Origin: Collinsella sp. MSK.8.10
Lineage (GTDB): Bacteria; Actinomycetota; Coriobacteriia; Coriobacteriales; Coriobacteriaceae
NCBI RefSeq assembly: GCF_019041915.1
Contig: NZ_JAHPYF010000001.1
Span: 434,001-498,000 of the forward strand
Reading direction: 5' to 3'
DNA: 64,000 nt
Shown here piece after piece: positions 56,393 through 63,952 of this stretch. The notes below the pieces were generated by a model. It had not been told where the DNA came from, searched no databases, and saw nothing but the letters and a program-made list of their open reading frames with translations. How positions within the stretch are numbered: position 1 is the first letter of the stretch; each line of letters begins with the position of its first letter. The position numbers and the translations under genes are program-made.

Positions 56393-57280
56393 CTAGGCGC
56401 TCTTGAGGACGGCGAAGGCCTTCGGGTCGAGTACCGCGTATGCAAGGACGGCCTCGGTGCGGTAGGCGATCTGGTTGTAGCCCTTCAGGTCTTGACCGGT
56501 GTTGTCGGGGTCGCCGTACTCGATGACCTCGGCGGTGATGTCGCGGACCATGCCCCACTTGATGGCGGAGAAGTCGCCCATGATCGCGGAGACCTTGGTC
56601 GGGGTCTTGGCGAGACGGCCGTTCACGGTGCCGGACACGGAGGCGGGGATGCCGTCGAGGTTGCCCACGTTGAGGGACAGCGGCACCTCGGGGTACAGGC
56701 GCTGTCCGGTGGCCGGGACGCGCAGCTTGCGCAGCTCGGAGGCGAACTGGCGGCTCATGGCGATGCCGTTGATGCCGTAGTCGAGCAGGGCGTCGGAGAG
56801 GGAGTCGATGTCGTCGACCGGGGAGTCGGTCTTGGCGACGCTGTGGACGTCCTTGTCAGCGGTCAGGGCGGTGTAGCCGCTGAGGGCGAGGCCCGTCTTG
56901 GGGTTGATGGCGTGGTAGATGATGTAGTCGAGCGCGCGGCCCGCGGCGGCGGTCTGGTCGGCGATGATGTTGGAGATGATCTCCAGCTGGTTGTCCTCGT
57001 CGGCCCACTTCAGCTCGTCGGAGACGCGCGTGGTCGTGACGATCTTGGCGCGCTTTGCGACCACGGGGTCGGTGGAGATCTCGGAGCCGGACTTCTTGCC
57101 GCCCTCGGCGACGACCTCGGCCTCTGCGGTCGGGTTGAACACGAGATAGGTCGTGTCGGCGAACTTCTGCGGCGTGCTGGGGCTCAGCGTGGCGATGGTG
57201 GAGGTGTCCTTCACCTTGCCGATGATGGTGGAGACCACGCTGGACGGCAGCTTGATTTTCTGGGTGTCGTTTGCAGCCAT
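56393..57280 (-). CDS. Major capsid protein, HK97 fold
   Basis: A 295-residue capsid protein. FADTTYLVFNPTAEAEVVAE, KSGSEISTDPVVAKRAKIVT and VSDELKWADEDNQLEIISNI are the conserved HK97-type strands and spine helix, and YRTEAVLAYAVLDPKAFAVL is the C-terminal strand. No prohead protease gene or long N-terminal delta domain is seen; a separate scaffold gene lies upstream. Confidence 0.93.
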   Translation of the reverse strand: MAANDTQKIKLPSSVVSTIIGKVKDTSTIATLSPSTPQKFADTTYLVFNPTAEAEVVAEGGKKSGSEISTDPVVAKRAKIVTTTRVSDELKWADEDNQLEIISNIIADQTAAAGRALDYIIYHAINPKTGLALSGYTALTADKDVHSVAKTDSPVDDIDSLSDALLDYGINGIAMSRQFASELRKLRVPATGQRLYPEVPLSLNVGNLDGIPASVSGTVNGRLAKTPTKVSAIMGDFSAIKWGMVRDITAEVIEYGDPDNTGQDLKGYNQIAYRTEAVLAYAVLDPKAFAVLKSA

Positions 57281-57305
57281 TTCTGTGCCTTTCTTCGGGT
57301 TTGGC

Positions 57306-57782
57306 TTACTTCAGGAGGCGCTTGGCGAAGTCTCGCAGCGCCTCGTCCCCGCCCTTGCCGCCCTTGTCGAAGCTGCCGGGCTTCTCCACTCGCGGCGCGG
57401 GCTTTGTCTTGAATGCGGCGAGCATCTTGTCGCACCATGCGGCCATGCTCTCCTCGTCCTCGCCGACGATGAGGTCCGCGGGGACTCCCTTCTCCTGCGC
57501 GACCTTGGCGGCGGTCTTGGCTCGCGCCTCGGCCTTCTCCTTGGCGTCCAGGCGCTTCTCGAGCTCCGCGACCTTCTCGTCGGCGGTCTTCTTCGCTTGG
57601 TTGGCCTCGTCGAGTGCGCTCGCCGCGCCCTTGTTGGCCTTGGCCTGCTTCTCCCACTTGCGGGAGTGCGCCTTCTCGGCCTCGTAGAGCGCCTTGTAGT
57701 CGGGCTCCTTGCCCCCGGTCGGCTCCGTACCGCCCGTGGGCTCCGTACCGCCCGTGGGCTCCGTGTTGTTCTCTTCTGCCAT
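57306..57782 (-). CDS. Capsid scaffold protein
   Basis: A 158-residue acidic, coiled-coil-rich protein. After the start there are three tandem repeats of EPTGGT, then a charged helix (about 30-105) and a basic C-terminus ending DEALRDFAKRLLK. Length, composition and position directly before the capsid gene fit siphovirus scaffolds (DUF4355-like). The ATG at 57782 follows GGAAAGGA. Confidence 0.85.
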   Translation of the reverse strand: MAEENNTEPTGGTEPTGGTEPTGGKEPDYKALYEAEKAHSRKWEKQAKANKGAASALDEANQAKKTADEKVAELEKRLDAKEKAEARAKTAAKVAQEKGVPADLIVGEDEESMAAWCDKMLAAFKTKPAPRVEKPGSFDKGGKGGDEALRDFAKRLLK

Positions 57783-57800
57783 GTCGCGTCCTTTCCCGGA

Positions 57801-57866
57801 CCGTGCGGCCCGTCGGGCCAGCCGTGCGGCCGAACCCCTTAGATGTGCGTTTCGGGCCGTGCGGCC
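57801..57866 (-). repeat. Three copies of CCGTGCGGCC in the scaffold leader
   Basis: Exact copies lie at 57801-57810, 57822-57831 and 57857-57866 (plus-strand reading), in the leader of the scaffold-capsid transcript. They fold easily as GGGCCG/CGGCCC-type stems. Function unknown; a protein or RNA binding site is possible. Confidence 0.55.
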
Positions 57867-57926
57867 CTGTCGCGCGGCAGTGTCCTACGGGCGTGAGATT
57901 TGGCCTGTTTGACGTTTTTCGGCATG

Positions 57927-57949
57927 AAAAAAGCCGCCCGTGGGCGGCC
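57927..57949 (-). terminator. Terminator between the portal/minor-head unit and the capsid unit
   Basis: On the minus strand GCCGCCC pairs with GGGCGGC around AC and is followed by TTTTTTCATG. It lies about 65 nt after the minor head protein stop, ahead of scaffold and capsid. Confidence 0.85.
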
Positions 57950-57967
57950 ATGCGGTATGATGAGGTC

Positions 57968-58022
57968 AGGCGGAAGCTGTTTGACTCACCTATTGAGACA
58001 TGCAGCTCCCGCCTATTTTTTT
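57968..58022 (+). repeat. Inverted repeat with plus-strand T run after the minor head gene
   Basis: AGGCGGAAGCTG (57968-57979) and CAGCTCCCGCCT (58003-58014) pair with one mismatch across 23 nt; the plus strand then reads ATTTTTTTA. It overlaps the minor head stop codon. As a plus-strand terminator it would stop antisense transcription into the head genes. Confidence 0.5.
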
Positions 58023-59284
58023 ATCGTTTGGAGCGATCCGTCGTGCCCCAGCATCCGCACTTCAGAGATTCCGTACCTCTTCATGTACTTGCGTATCCAC
58101 GCTTCGGCTTGGCTGTCGGTGACAGACTTGTTCTCGCTGACGTCGAAGACGACAAACCGCACTCCGCTCTTGTTGGCCACGGACTTCATGTGCGACTTGA
58201 ACGTGTTCTCCGATTTCGACGTGTACACGGTCTTGATTTCGATGCCCGTGGACAGGTCGGCGCGGCTTACGGTCGTTTTTCCCTGTGCGTTCTCGCTCTT
58301 CAGGTGCACCTCGTCTTCCCAGAACTCGGTCTTGTAGCCCAGAGTCGCCAGCTTCTCTGCGGTTCTCCTCTCTCCGGGGTCTACCCTCCATCTCTTCACC
58401 TTGTCGCGTCTCACCGCATCGTCCGTGAACGTTATGCCCTTATGCTCGCCGCCGGCGTACCAAGACGGGTCGCGCAGCTCTATCTCGGATGCGACGCGGT
58501 TGTTGAGGTAGGCGGTGTACGCCTTCCCCTCCTTGTTGCCGTGGCGCCTCACGAGCGCTTCGCGTTCGTCCTCCGGCATTGCGTACCAATCGGAGGCGAT
58601 GCCGTCGCGGCCTCCGAGCGCGGCCAGGCAGTCGTTATACCTCTCGTACATCCCGTCAGGGTCGTACCCCTTGACCGTCGTCACCCCGTCGAAGCCGGGA
58701 ACGATTCGGCAGTCGCAGTGCGCGTGCGAGTGCTCGGCCGCCTCCTCGGTCTTGGCGTAGAAGCCGAACGACGCGAGCATGAGGCAGAACCCGCACGTCT
58801 CGCCTCGGGGAACGCGGGCGTACCACGGCTTCGCCGGGTCTTTGCGCGCGTTGTGGGCGACGCACCTGTTGGCGGCACGCCTGATCTCCTCGTCGACCCT
58901 CGTGACGCACCGCGAGACGAACACCTCGGGGGCGCCCTCGACGACCTTGCCGATGAAATACCTCACCGCGCCGAGCGTGGCGTCCGGGTCTCGCATGGAC
59001 TCGGCGACCGCCCGATACTTCCCGGGGAAGCCCTGCGACGCCCTGACCGCGTCGTAGTATTCGGCTGCCCTGGCGGCGGCGCACGTGTCGGCGTAGTACC
59101 CGAGCACCGCCTCGATCGTCTCGTACGCCCTCTCGCGGAGAGCGGCGACATCGCCGCCACCGCCGCGCTCCCAGCTCGATAGCAGGGACTCGAGCGCCGG
59201 CCTCACCTTCGCCTGGGCGTCTGCCGAAAGCGCGTTCACCTCATCGGTCAGCTCGTCCAGCAGGCTAGTCGGCACCGCCGCCAT
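58013..59284 (-). CDS. Minor head protein with C-terminal CdiA-CT-like nuclease domain
   Basis: A 423-residue two-part protein. Residues 1-200 are a phage minor head protein with CGFCLMLASFGFYAKTEE (164 onward) and HCDCRIVP (190). Residues 304-423 look like the nuclease fold of CdiA C-terminal toxins: RTAEKLATLGYKTEF, then Asp343 in RADLSTG followed by Glu349 and Lys351 in IEIK (a D...ExK active site), FVVFDVSEN and LGHDGSLQTI. Such head-toxin fusions are known as phage MuF-type toxins. The ATG at 59284 follows GAAGGAGG and overlaps the portal by 20 nt. No immunity gene is obvious downstream. Confidence 0.75.
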   Translation of the reverse strand: MAAVPTSLLDELTDEVNALSADAQAKVRPALESLLSSWERGGGGDVAALRERAYETIEAVLGYYADTCAAARAAEYYDAVRASQGFPGKYRAVAESMRDPDATLGAVRYFIGKVVEGAPEVFVSRCVTRVDEEIRRAANRCVAHNARKDPAKPWYARVPRGETCGFCLMLASFGFYAKTEEAAEHSHAHCDCRIVPGFDGVTTVKGYDPDGMYERYNDCLAALGGRDGIASDWYAMPEDEREALVRRHGNKEGKAYTAYLNNRVASEIELRDPSWYAGGEHKGITFTDDAVRRDKVKRWRVDPGERRTAEKLATLGYKTEFWEDEVHLKSENAQGKTTVSRADLSTGIEIKTVYTSKSENTFKSHMKSVANKSGVRFVVFDVSENKSVTDSQAEAWIRKYMKRYGISEVRMLGHDGSLQTIKK

Positions 59285-60683
59285 TCTCGCCCTCCTTCGG
59301 CTCGAACAGCGATGCGATAGCCGCGCTCGCCTGCGCCTTCTTGGCATCCGACTCGATGCGCTGGATCTGCTCGTCCGTGTAGTCGAGCATCTCGTAGGCC
59401 ACCGTGGAGTTGGCGAGCTTCGGGAGCGCCTGCACCTGCTTGAGCAGCGCGTCGGACAGGCTCACCGTGGACGGGTACGCCGGGCTGAGGAATCGCGGGT
59501 TGATCTCATGCCCTGCGTCGCGCTCGGTCGCGAAGTCGGTGCCGTTCGCCACTGCGAGGGCCATGTAGGCCACGTTGCGCAGCGCCGTGCCGTTGTCGCG
59601 GTTGAGGTTCTTGGCGTCGATGACCAGGGGCTCCAGGGACGCGGCGATAGCGTCCGAGGAGGACGGGTTGTCGTTGGACACGCCGAAGAAGCTCACCGGC
59701 ACGTTGGTCACGGCCGACATCTGGCAGGCGAGTTGGCGCAGGTACTCTGTGAGCGGGGCCATCTGGAGCTGCGCGGACTGCCAGACCGTGGGCTTGTCGC
59801 CGTCGGGGTCTTTGGTGATCTCGTTGACCGCGCCCATCGAGGCGTCGTACTTGTTGCCGTCGTTGAGCATCTTCTTATAGGTGCCCAAGAGCCAAGTCTG
59901 CGGCAGGGTCGCGGCCTCGGCGGCGACCTCCATGCGGGCGCGCTGCCGGATGGCGTCGTCGGTGATGCTCATGACGGAGCGGCTGATGCGCGAGGTGCCG
60001 AAGGGGCGCTCGAGCGTCGCGCCGTGTGCCATCGGCTCCATGAGGCAGCGTCCCATCGAGTGCTCGCGGTACTCGGCTACCCACGAGCCGCCGTCGCGCG
60101 TGAGCACCACGAGGCTGTCGTCGGTGAGCAGGTGCACCACGGTCGGCACGCGCTCGGCGTCGCCGGGCATCTTCTTGGACTCAGCCACGACGAGGCCCGC
60201 CCTGATGGCCTTGCGAGCGTCGTCCCAGAGCGCCGCCGCCGCGGTGGCGGGGTACGCCGAGATGACCGGGTAGCCGCCGCCGTCCGTCACGGTCCAGAAG
60301 CCGCAGCAGTGCTTCAGCTCGCCGATGAGGTTCTTGCGGTAGAGGCGCTCCAGCTGGTTCGACTCGCAGATGGCGCGGAGGGCCTTGCTCGTCTGCTCGT
60401 CCGCGCACGTGTAACCGTTGAAGATGGAGCGGTCGGCGAGTGCATGCACGGCCTTGCGGGGCCAGTCCACGCGTGGGTTGATCTTCTTGGCGAGGCTCGC
60501 CGGCATGGCGATGCCGAGGTCCTTCACCGACACGTGACCGAGGTAGTAGTCCTCGCGCTCGAGGTTGCTCGTTCTGTGCTCGCGCCAAACGGTCATGAGC
60601 TCGCGGACGAGCGCCGCGTCCCCCGGCTCCAAGCCTGCGGCGGATGCTACCTGCCCCGCCAGTTCCATGTTCACTGCTGCCAT
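59265..60683 (-). CDS. Portal protein, SPP1 gp6-like
   Basis: A 472-residue portal forming the packaging ring at one capsid vertex. HRTSNLEREDYYLGHVSVKD, FSNGYTC-like FNGYTCADE, VTNVPVSFFGVSNDNPSSSD and LEPLVIDAKNLNRDNGTALR are family features. The ATG overlaps the large terminase stop (TGATG). Confidence 0.93.
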   Translation of the reverse strand: MAAVNMELAGQVASAAGLEPGDAALVRELMTVWREHRTSNLEREDYYLGHVSVKDLGIAMPASLAKKINPRVDWPRKAVHALADRSIFNGYTCADEQTSKALRAICESNQLERLYRKNLIGELKHCCGFWTVTDGGGYPVISAYPATAAAALWDDARKAIRAGLVVAESKKMPGDAERVPTVVHLLTDDSLVVLTRDGGSWVAEYREHSMGRCLMEPMAHGATLERPFGTSRISRSVMSITDDAIRQRARMEVAAEAATLPQTWLLGTYKKMLNDGNKYDASMGAVNEITKDPDGDKPTVWQSAQLQMAPLTEYLRQLACQMSAVTNVPVSFFGVSNDNPSSSDAIAASLEPLVIDAKNLNRDNGTALRNVAYMALAVANGTDFATERDAGHEINPRFLSPAYPSTVSLSDALLKQVQALPKLANSTVAYEMLDYTDEQIQRIESDAKKAQASAAIASLFEPKEGENGGGAD

Positions 60684-62104
60684 CAGAAGCTGGCCTCCTG
60701 TTCCCTTCGCGGGTCTCGTTTCGTTGTTCTAGCCGCCCAGAGGGCGAGCGATGCGGACTCGATGGGGGCTGCGATGGAGTCGGGGCCGTCCGCGAAGCCC
60801 CAGCCGTCCCTGCCGATGTCGCGCTTGAGCGACTTGCGCGCCGAGTCGTCGAGAGCCGGCGACTCGATGTGCGAGAGCGTGCCCGAGTCGACCTCGTCTT
60901 TGAGCATCGACGCCGCAGCCTGCACGATTGCCGGGGTTCCCATCTCGAGTGCGCACTTGCTGAAGCCGCCGTCGAGCATTCGCCGCTTGAGCGCGTCCGC
61001 TCCGGACTTGCCGTCGATGCAGACGCACGCGATCTCGTCTCGGTTGCGCAGGAGCATGTCCGAGATCGCGACCGTTCCGCCCGAAGCGCCCATCACGTCG
61101 TACAGCTCGACGTAGGACGGTCCGTCCCTGTCGGCGAGCGCCCAGGACACCGCGGCGCGGGAGCCGTCCACGGAGAACTTCACGCCGAAGGCGAGCTTTC
61201 CGTCAGTGGGCGCTGAGTCGCGCCGGCACCCGTCCCACTTCTTGGAGGACAGGGCGTAGAGGAGCGAGCCTCCCGTCTTCGCCCACCATCCGAGTCGCTC
61301 GCGCGCGAACACGTCAGGCTGCATCTGCTCGGACTCGCCCTTGACTGCCTCGTAGTTGAGCACGGTGCCCATGGACGGGTTGTACTCGTACCAGCGGGAC
61401 TCGTCGTGGACGTCGCCTATCTCGTCCGCGCCCCACTCTATCCACGCCATCTCGGACTCGCCGCCGTGCACGCCGTCGTGGAGGTCGCGGAACACCGTGC
61501 CGACGTTGTCGGGGCCTGGCGGCGTTCCGAGGTAGATGGTCTGCGGGTTGTGCGTGGCGCTGGCGGAGATGGCGGGCAGCGATGCCGCCTGCTGCTTCTC
61601 GGTCAGCTCCTGCGCCTCGTCGTAGATGAGCACGTCGTAGGTCTTGCCTCGCGCGAGCGAGTCGGTGCGCGTCGTGAAGCGGATGAGGCCGCCGTTCCTG
61701 AGCCTGATGGCCTGCTGGCCGTTGGTCTTGCGCACGGCGAGCAGCAGGTCGTGCAGCTCCTCGTTGTCCTCGTCCTCGAATGGCTGGGACAGCTCCTGGA
61801 ACATCTGGTCGGAGGTGTCGCCGTGCTGGCAGGTGTACAGGATCTTCTCGCCGTTGAGCGCGCCGTAGAAGCACCTTGCGCGCACGACCCAGCTCTTTCC
61901 GTTCTGGCGCGGGACGGAGATGCCCAGCGTGCGCAGCAGGTACTTGTCGCGCGCGTCGCGGGCCAGCATCGCGTCGAGCAGGTACGGCTGCCACGGGAGC
62001 GGGTCGCCGAAGTACGCGGTCGCGAGCTCGCAGGCCATCTCGCCGTCGCCGCTGAGATCCTCCGGGACGTTAGCCTCGTATGTCGGCGTCTGCCTGGGCT
62101 CCAT
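60683..62104 (-). CDS. Terminase large subunit
   Basis: A 473-residue packaging ATPase/nuclease. The ATPase part has SVPRQNGKSW (Walker A), YDVLIYDEAQEL (Walker B with the catalytic Glu) and LGTPPGPDNV (coupling motif). The nuclease part has the metal-binding Asp in VSVDGSRAAVSWA-like FSVDGSRAAV, VCIDGKSGADAL and PIESASLALWAA. It overlaps the small subunit by 1 nt (TGATG). Confidence 0.95.
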   Translation of the reverse strand: MEPRQTPTYEANVPEDLSGDGEMACELATAYFGDPLPWQPYLLDAMLARDARDKYLLRTLGISVPRQNGKSWVVRARCFYGALNGEKILYTCQHGDTSDQMFQELSQPFEDEDNEELHDLLLAVRKTNGQQAIRLRNGGLIRFTTRTDSLARGKTYDVLIYDEAQELTEKQQAASLPAISASATHNPQTIYLGTPPGPDNVGTVFRDLHDGVHGGESEMAWIEWGADEIGDVHDESRWYEYNPSMGTVLNYEAVKGESEQMQPDVFARERLGWWAKTGGSLLYALSSKKWDGCRRDSAPTDGKLAFGVKFSVDGSRAAVSWALADRDGPSYVELYDVMGASGGTVAISDMLLRNRDEIACVCIDGKSGADALKRRMLDGGFSKCALEMGTPAIVQAAASMLKDEVDSGTLSHIESPALDDSARKSLKRDIGRDGWGFADGPDSIAAPIESASLALWAARTTKRDPRREQEASF

Positions 62105-62535
62105 CAGGCGCCCGCCGCCTTGGCCTTGCGCTCGCGGTCGGCGAACATGAGGCTCAGCACCCTAGCGCCATCGCTCTGCGGACGCGCCTGCTGCACCTGG
62201 ATGGGCACCGCCTTGCGCGACAGCCCGAGCAGCTCGTTGAGCGCGCGTATCTCGGCGGTCGCCTGCTTGAGCACGGACACGGCGGGGTGCGGGCGCTCCA
62301 TGATGGCGTGCCTGCCGTTCTTCGCCTTGACGGGCTTGTAGCCGACGGGGTCGAGCACCTTCACGGACTTGCCCTTGCTCATGGCATCCTCCGCGGCCTT
62401 CGCCACGGCGTGCCAGTAGCACAGCAGTGCGAGGTTCGGCGCGTCCTCGTCGGAGAAGCGCCCCGATGCGGTGACGCTCGCCCAGATCTGCGATTGATAG
62501 TCGTCGGATGCGACCGATTCCGGCATCTCCGGCAT
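62104..62535 (-). CDS. Terminase small subunit
   Basis: A 143-residue DNA-recognition subunit (MPEMPESVASDDYQSQIWAS, NLALLCYWHAVAKAAEDAMS, HPAVSVLKQATAEIRALNEL, then a basic tail), resembling the P27-type family. The ATG at 62535 has AGGAGG 5 nt upstream; a GTG one codon earlier is too close to it. Confidence 0.82.
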   Translation of the reverse strand: MPEMPESVASDDYQSQIWASVTASGRFSDEDAPNLALLCYWHAVAKAAEDAMSKGKSVKVLDPVGYKPVKAKNGRHAIMERPHPAVSVLKQATAEIRALNELLGLSRKAVPIQVQQARPQSDGARVLSLMFADRERKAKAAGA

Positions 62536-62590
62536 CACGGCCTCCTTTCTCGTGCCCGCATTGTGCGATGCGGGTGAGATTCGCGGCCTA

Positions 62591-62619
62591 CCCCCGCCCT
62601 GGGGCCATGGGGCGGGGGG
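62591..62619. repeat. GC-rich palindrome near the terminase, possible cos region
   Basis: CCCCCGCC and GGCGGGGG flank CTGGGGCCATGG in a stem of eight or more G-C pairs. It lies in the 247-nt gap 62536-62782 between terminase small subunit and HNH genes, which contains no gene. In cos-type phages the packaging site lies next to the small terminase and an HNH endonuclease, so this gap is a candidate cos region. Confidence 0.4.
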
Positions 62620-62782
62620 AAATCGGTACTGGCAGCGTTGGGTGTCCGTGCACCCCCGGGGAGGGGCGATGCCCCCGCCATCTGCGGCTCAGCGCCCCAG
62701 AAAAGCAGTGAGGCGCAGCCGAGCAAACGACCGCGCCTCCAATTAGGCTTTTCAGCCTCGCCTATTCAGTTGTCCATAACGT

Positions 62783-63064
62783 TCAGAACAGCCTCGTGCG
62801 CCTTATCTCGACGGGCCTCGCGTCGCCCGGCATGTGCTTGCCCTTCCTCTGGTTGCAGATGCGGTGCGCCGCGTCGAGGTTCGCGTAGTCCAGCACCGCG
62901 CCGCCCCTCGCCCTCGGCACCACGTGGTCGGCCTCGAAGCTCCACGGCGTGCCGGGCGGCAGGCTGTAGTCTATGGGCTGTCCGCATATGTGGCACGGCC
63001 TGCCCTCGGCGCGGAGCCTCGCCTTGAGCTTGCGCTCGGCGTTGCCGTTGGAGCTCCACGTCAT
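62783..63064 (-). CDS. HNH endonuclease
   Basis: A 93-residue HNH nuclease with a zinc-binding CHICGQPIDY, the core EADHVVPRARGG (His-His part), and YANLDAAHRICNQRKGKH (Asn/His part). Small HNH proteins next to terminase genes are needed for cos cleavage and packaging in several phages. It overlaps the upstream gene by 4 nt. Confidence 0.93.
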   Translation of the reverse strand: MTWSSNGNAERKLKARLRAEGRPCHICGQPIDYSLPPGTPWSFEADHVVPRARGGAVLDYANLDAAHRICNQRKGKHMPGDARPVEIRRTRLF

Positions 63065-63261
63065 GCCAGGCGCTTCCTCACGAGGTAGTCCTTCTTCACC
63101 GACAGGGTCGGGGTCTCGTCGGTGCTTCCTATCTTGATGGTGAGCGTTATGGGCGGCAGCACGAACCTCTCGTCGATGTCCCCCGCCACGTCTTCCGCCA
63201 TGGACTCCAGCAGGGCCGCGGCGTCGCGGAGCTGCCGCGCCACCCTCTCGCCCGCACTCAT
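63061..63261 (-). CDS. Small phage protein
   Basis: A 66-residue protein (MSAGERVARQLRDAAALLES, IKIGSTDETPTLSVKKDYLV). No family is recognised. Both ends overlap neighbours by ATGA, so it belongs to a tightly coupled run of small genes. A longer frame of 107 residues has no better start. Confidence 0.6.
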   Translation of the reverse strand: MSAGERVARQLRDAAALLESMAEDVAGDIDERFVLPPITLTIKIGSTDETPTLSVKKDYLVRKRLA

Positions 63262-63380
63262 GCGACCAGCCCCACGACCAGCTGCATGCACCACAGCACT
63301 GCGGCGACGCACAGCAACACGAGCACCGTCATGATGAGGCACCCGATGAGCCTGCCGATCAGCCTTCCAATCTCGTCCAT
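63258..63380 (-). CDS. 40-residue membrane protein
   Basis: A tiny protein, MDEIGRLIGRLIGCLIMTVL followed by a hydrophobic segment of about 20 residues. The start has GGAGGAT upstream and the end overlaps the next gene (ATGA). Role unknown. Confidence 0.5.
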   Translation of the reverse strand: MDEIGRLIGRLIGCLIMTVLVLLCVAAVLWCMQLVVGLVA

Positions 63381-63496
63381 TCAATCCTCCAATCCCACCC
63401 GCACGCCATGCGCACGAGAACGGTCAGAACCACGACGAGCGCCCATGCGGACCTCGCCGCCCACGCCAGCAGCGCGGTGAGCGCCGCCAGCGGCAT
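63359..63496 (-). CDS. 45-residue membrane protein
   Basis: A short hydrophobic protein (MPLAALTALLAWAARSAWAL then VVVLTVLVRMA) with a charged, Trp-containing end. The ATG overlaps the upstream stop (TGATG) and the end overlaps the next start by 22 nt. Role unknown. Confidence 0.45.
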   Translation of the reverse strand: MPLAALTALLAWAARSAWALVVVLTVLVRMACGWDWRIEWTRLEG

Positions 63497-63780
63497 CAGC
63501 CACAGAACATGGCGCACGCTTCCTCCTGCATGTCCCTCATGTGGTCCGCTATCCACGGGAGCGCCCAATAGGCGACGTCGCCCGGCTCCGCGTCCGCCCC
63601 GTCGAACTTCTCCCGGAAGGCGTCGTCGAACTCCACCTCGCAGATGCCGTAGTCGCAGCAGCACTCGTACATCTTGATGCACTCGGCGCAAGTGGGCTTG
63701 CCCTCGCCGAAGTGCCTGTCGATTGCCGCGCCGGTGCATCCGTCCGGGAGGTTGTAGCCCGGATCACAGCTTGCCCCCAA
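63496..63780 (-). CDS. Cys-rich phage protein
   Basis: A 94-residue acidic protein with nine Cys, many clustered in CAECIKMYECCCDYGICEVE, suggesting metal binding. No family is recognised. It overlaps both neighbours and is part of the small-gene run upstream of the HNH gene. Confidence 0.6.
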   Translation of the reverse strand: MGASCDPGYNLPDGCTGAAIDRHFGEGKPTCAECIKMYECCCDYGICEVEFDDAFREKFDGADAEPGDVAYWALPWIADHMRDMQEEACAMFCG

Positions 63781-63952
63781 GGCGGATCACCTCCTCGCGG
63801 TACATCTCGTACCGTTCGATGAACCTGTGCGGGTTCTCCGCGATGACGTCGAGAACCTCAACGAGCGCCATCTTGCCCAAGGGGCGCTCGCCGTCCGTGA
63901 GCTCGCTGTCAGGCACGTCGATGATGTGGCGCTCGATTATCTCGAATCTCAT
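63764..63952 (-). CDS. Small phage protein
   Basis: A 62-residue protein (MRFEIIERHIIDVPDSELTD, LVEVLDVIAENPHRFIERYE). No family is recognised. The start overlaps the upstream stop (ATGA); the end overlaps the next gene by 17 nt. Confidence 0.6.
   Translation of the reverse strand: MRFEIIERHIIDVPDSELTDGERPLGKMALVEVLDVIAENPHRFIERYEMYREEVIRLGGKL

Noticed and set aside
57720..57765. Tandem repeat as a possible CRISPR array
   Set aside because: These are three in-frame EPTGGT codon repeats inside the scaffold gene; no spacers and no cas genes are in the window.
57211..57951. 246-codon minus-strand frame over the capsid leader
   Set aside because: It overlaps the scaffold gene in another frame with Arg/Gly-rich shadow sequence; considered as an immunity gene and dropped.
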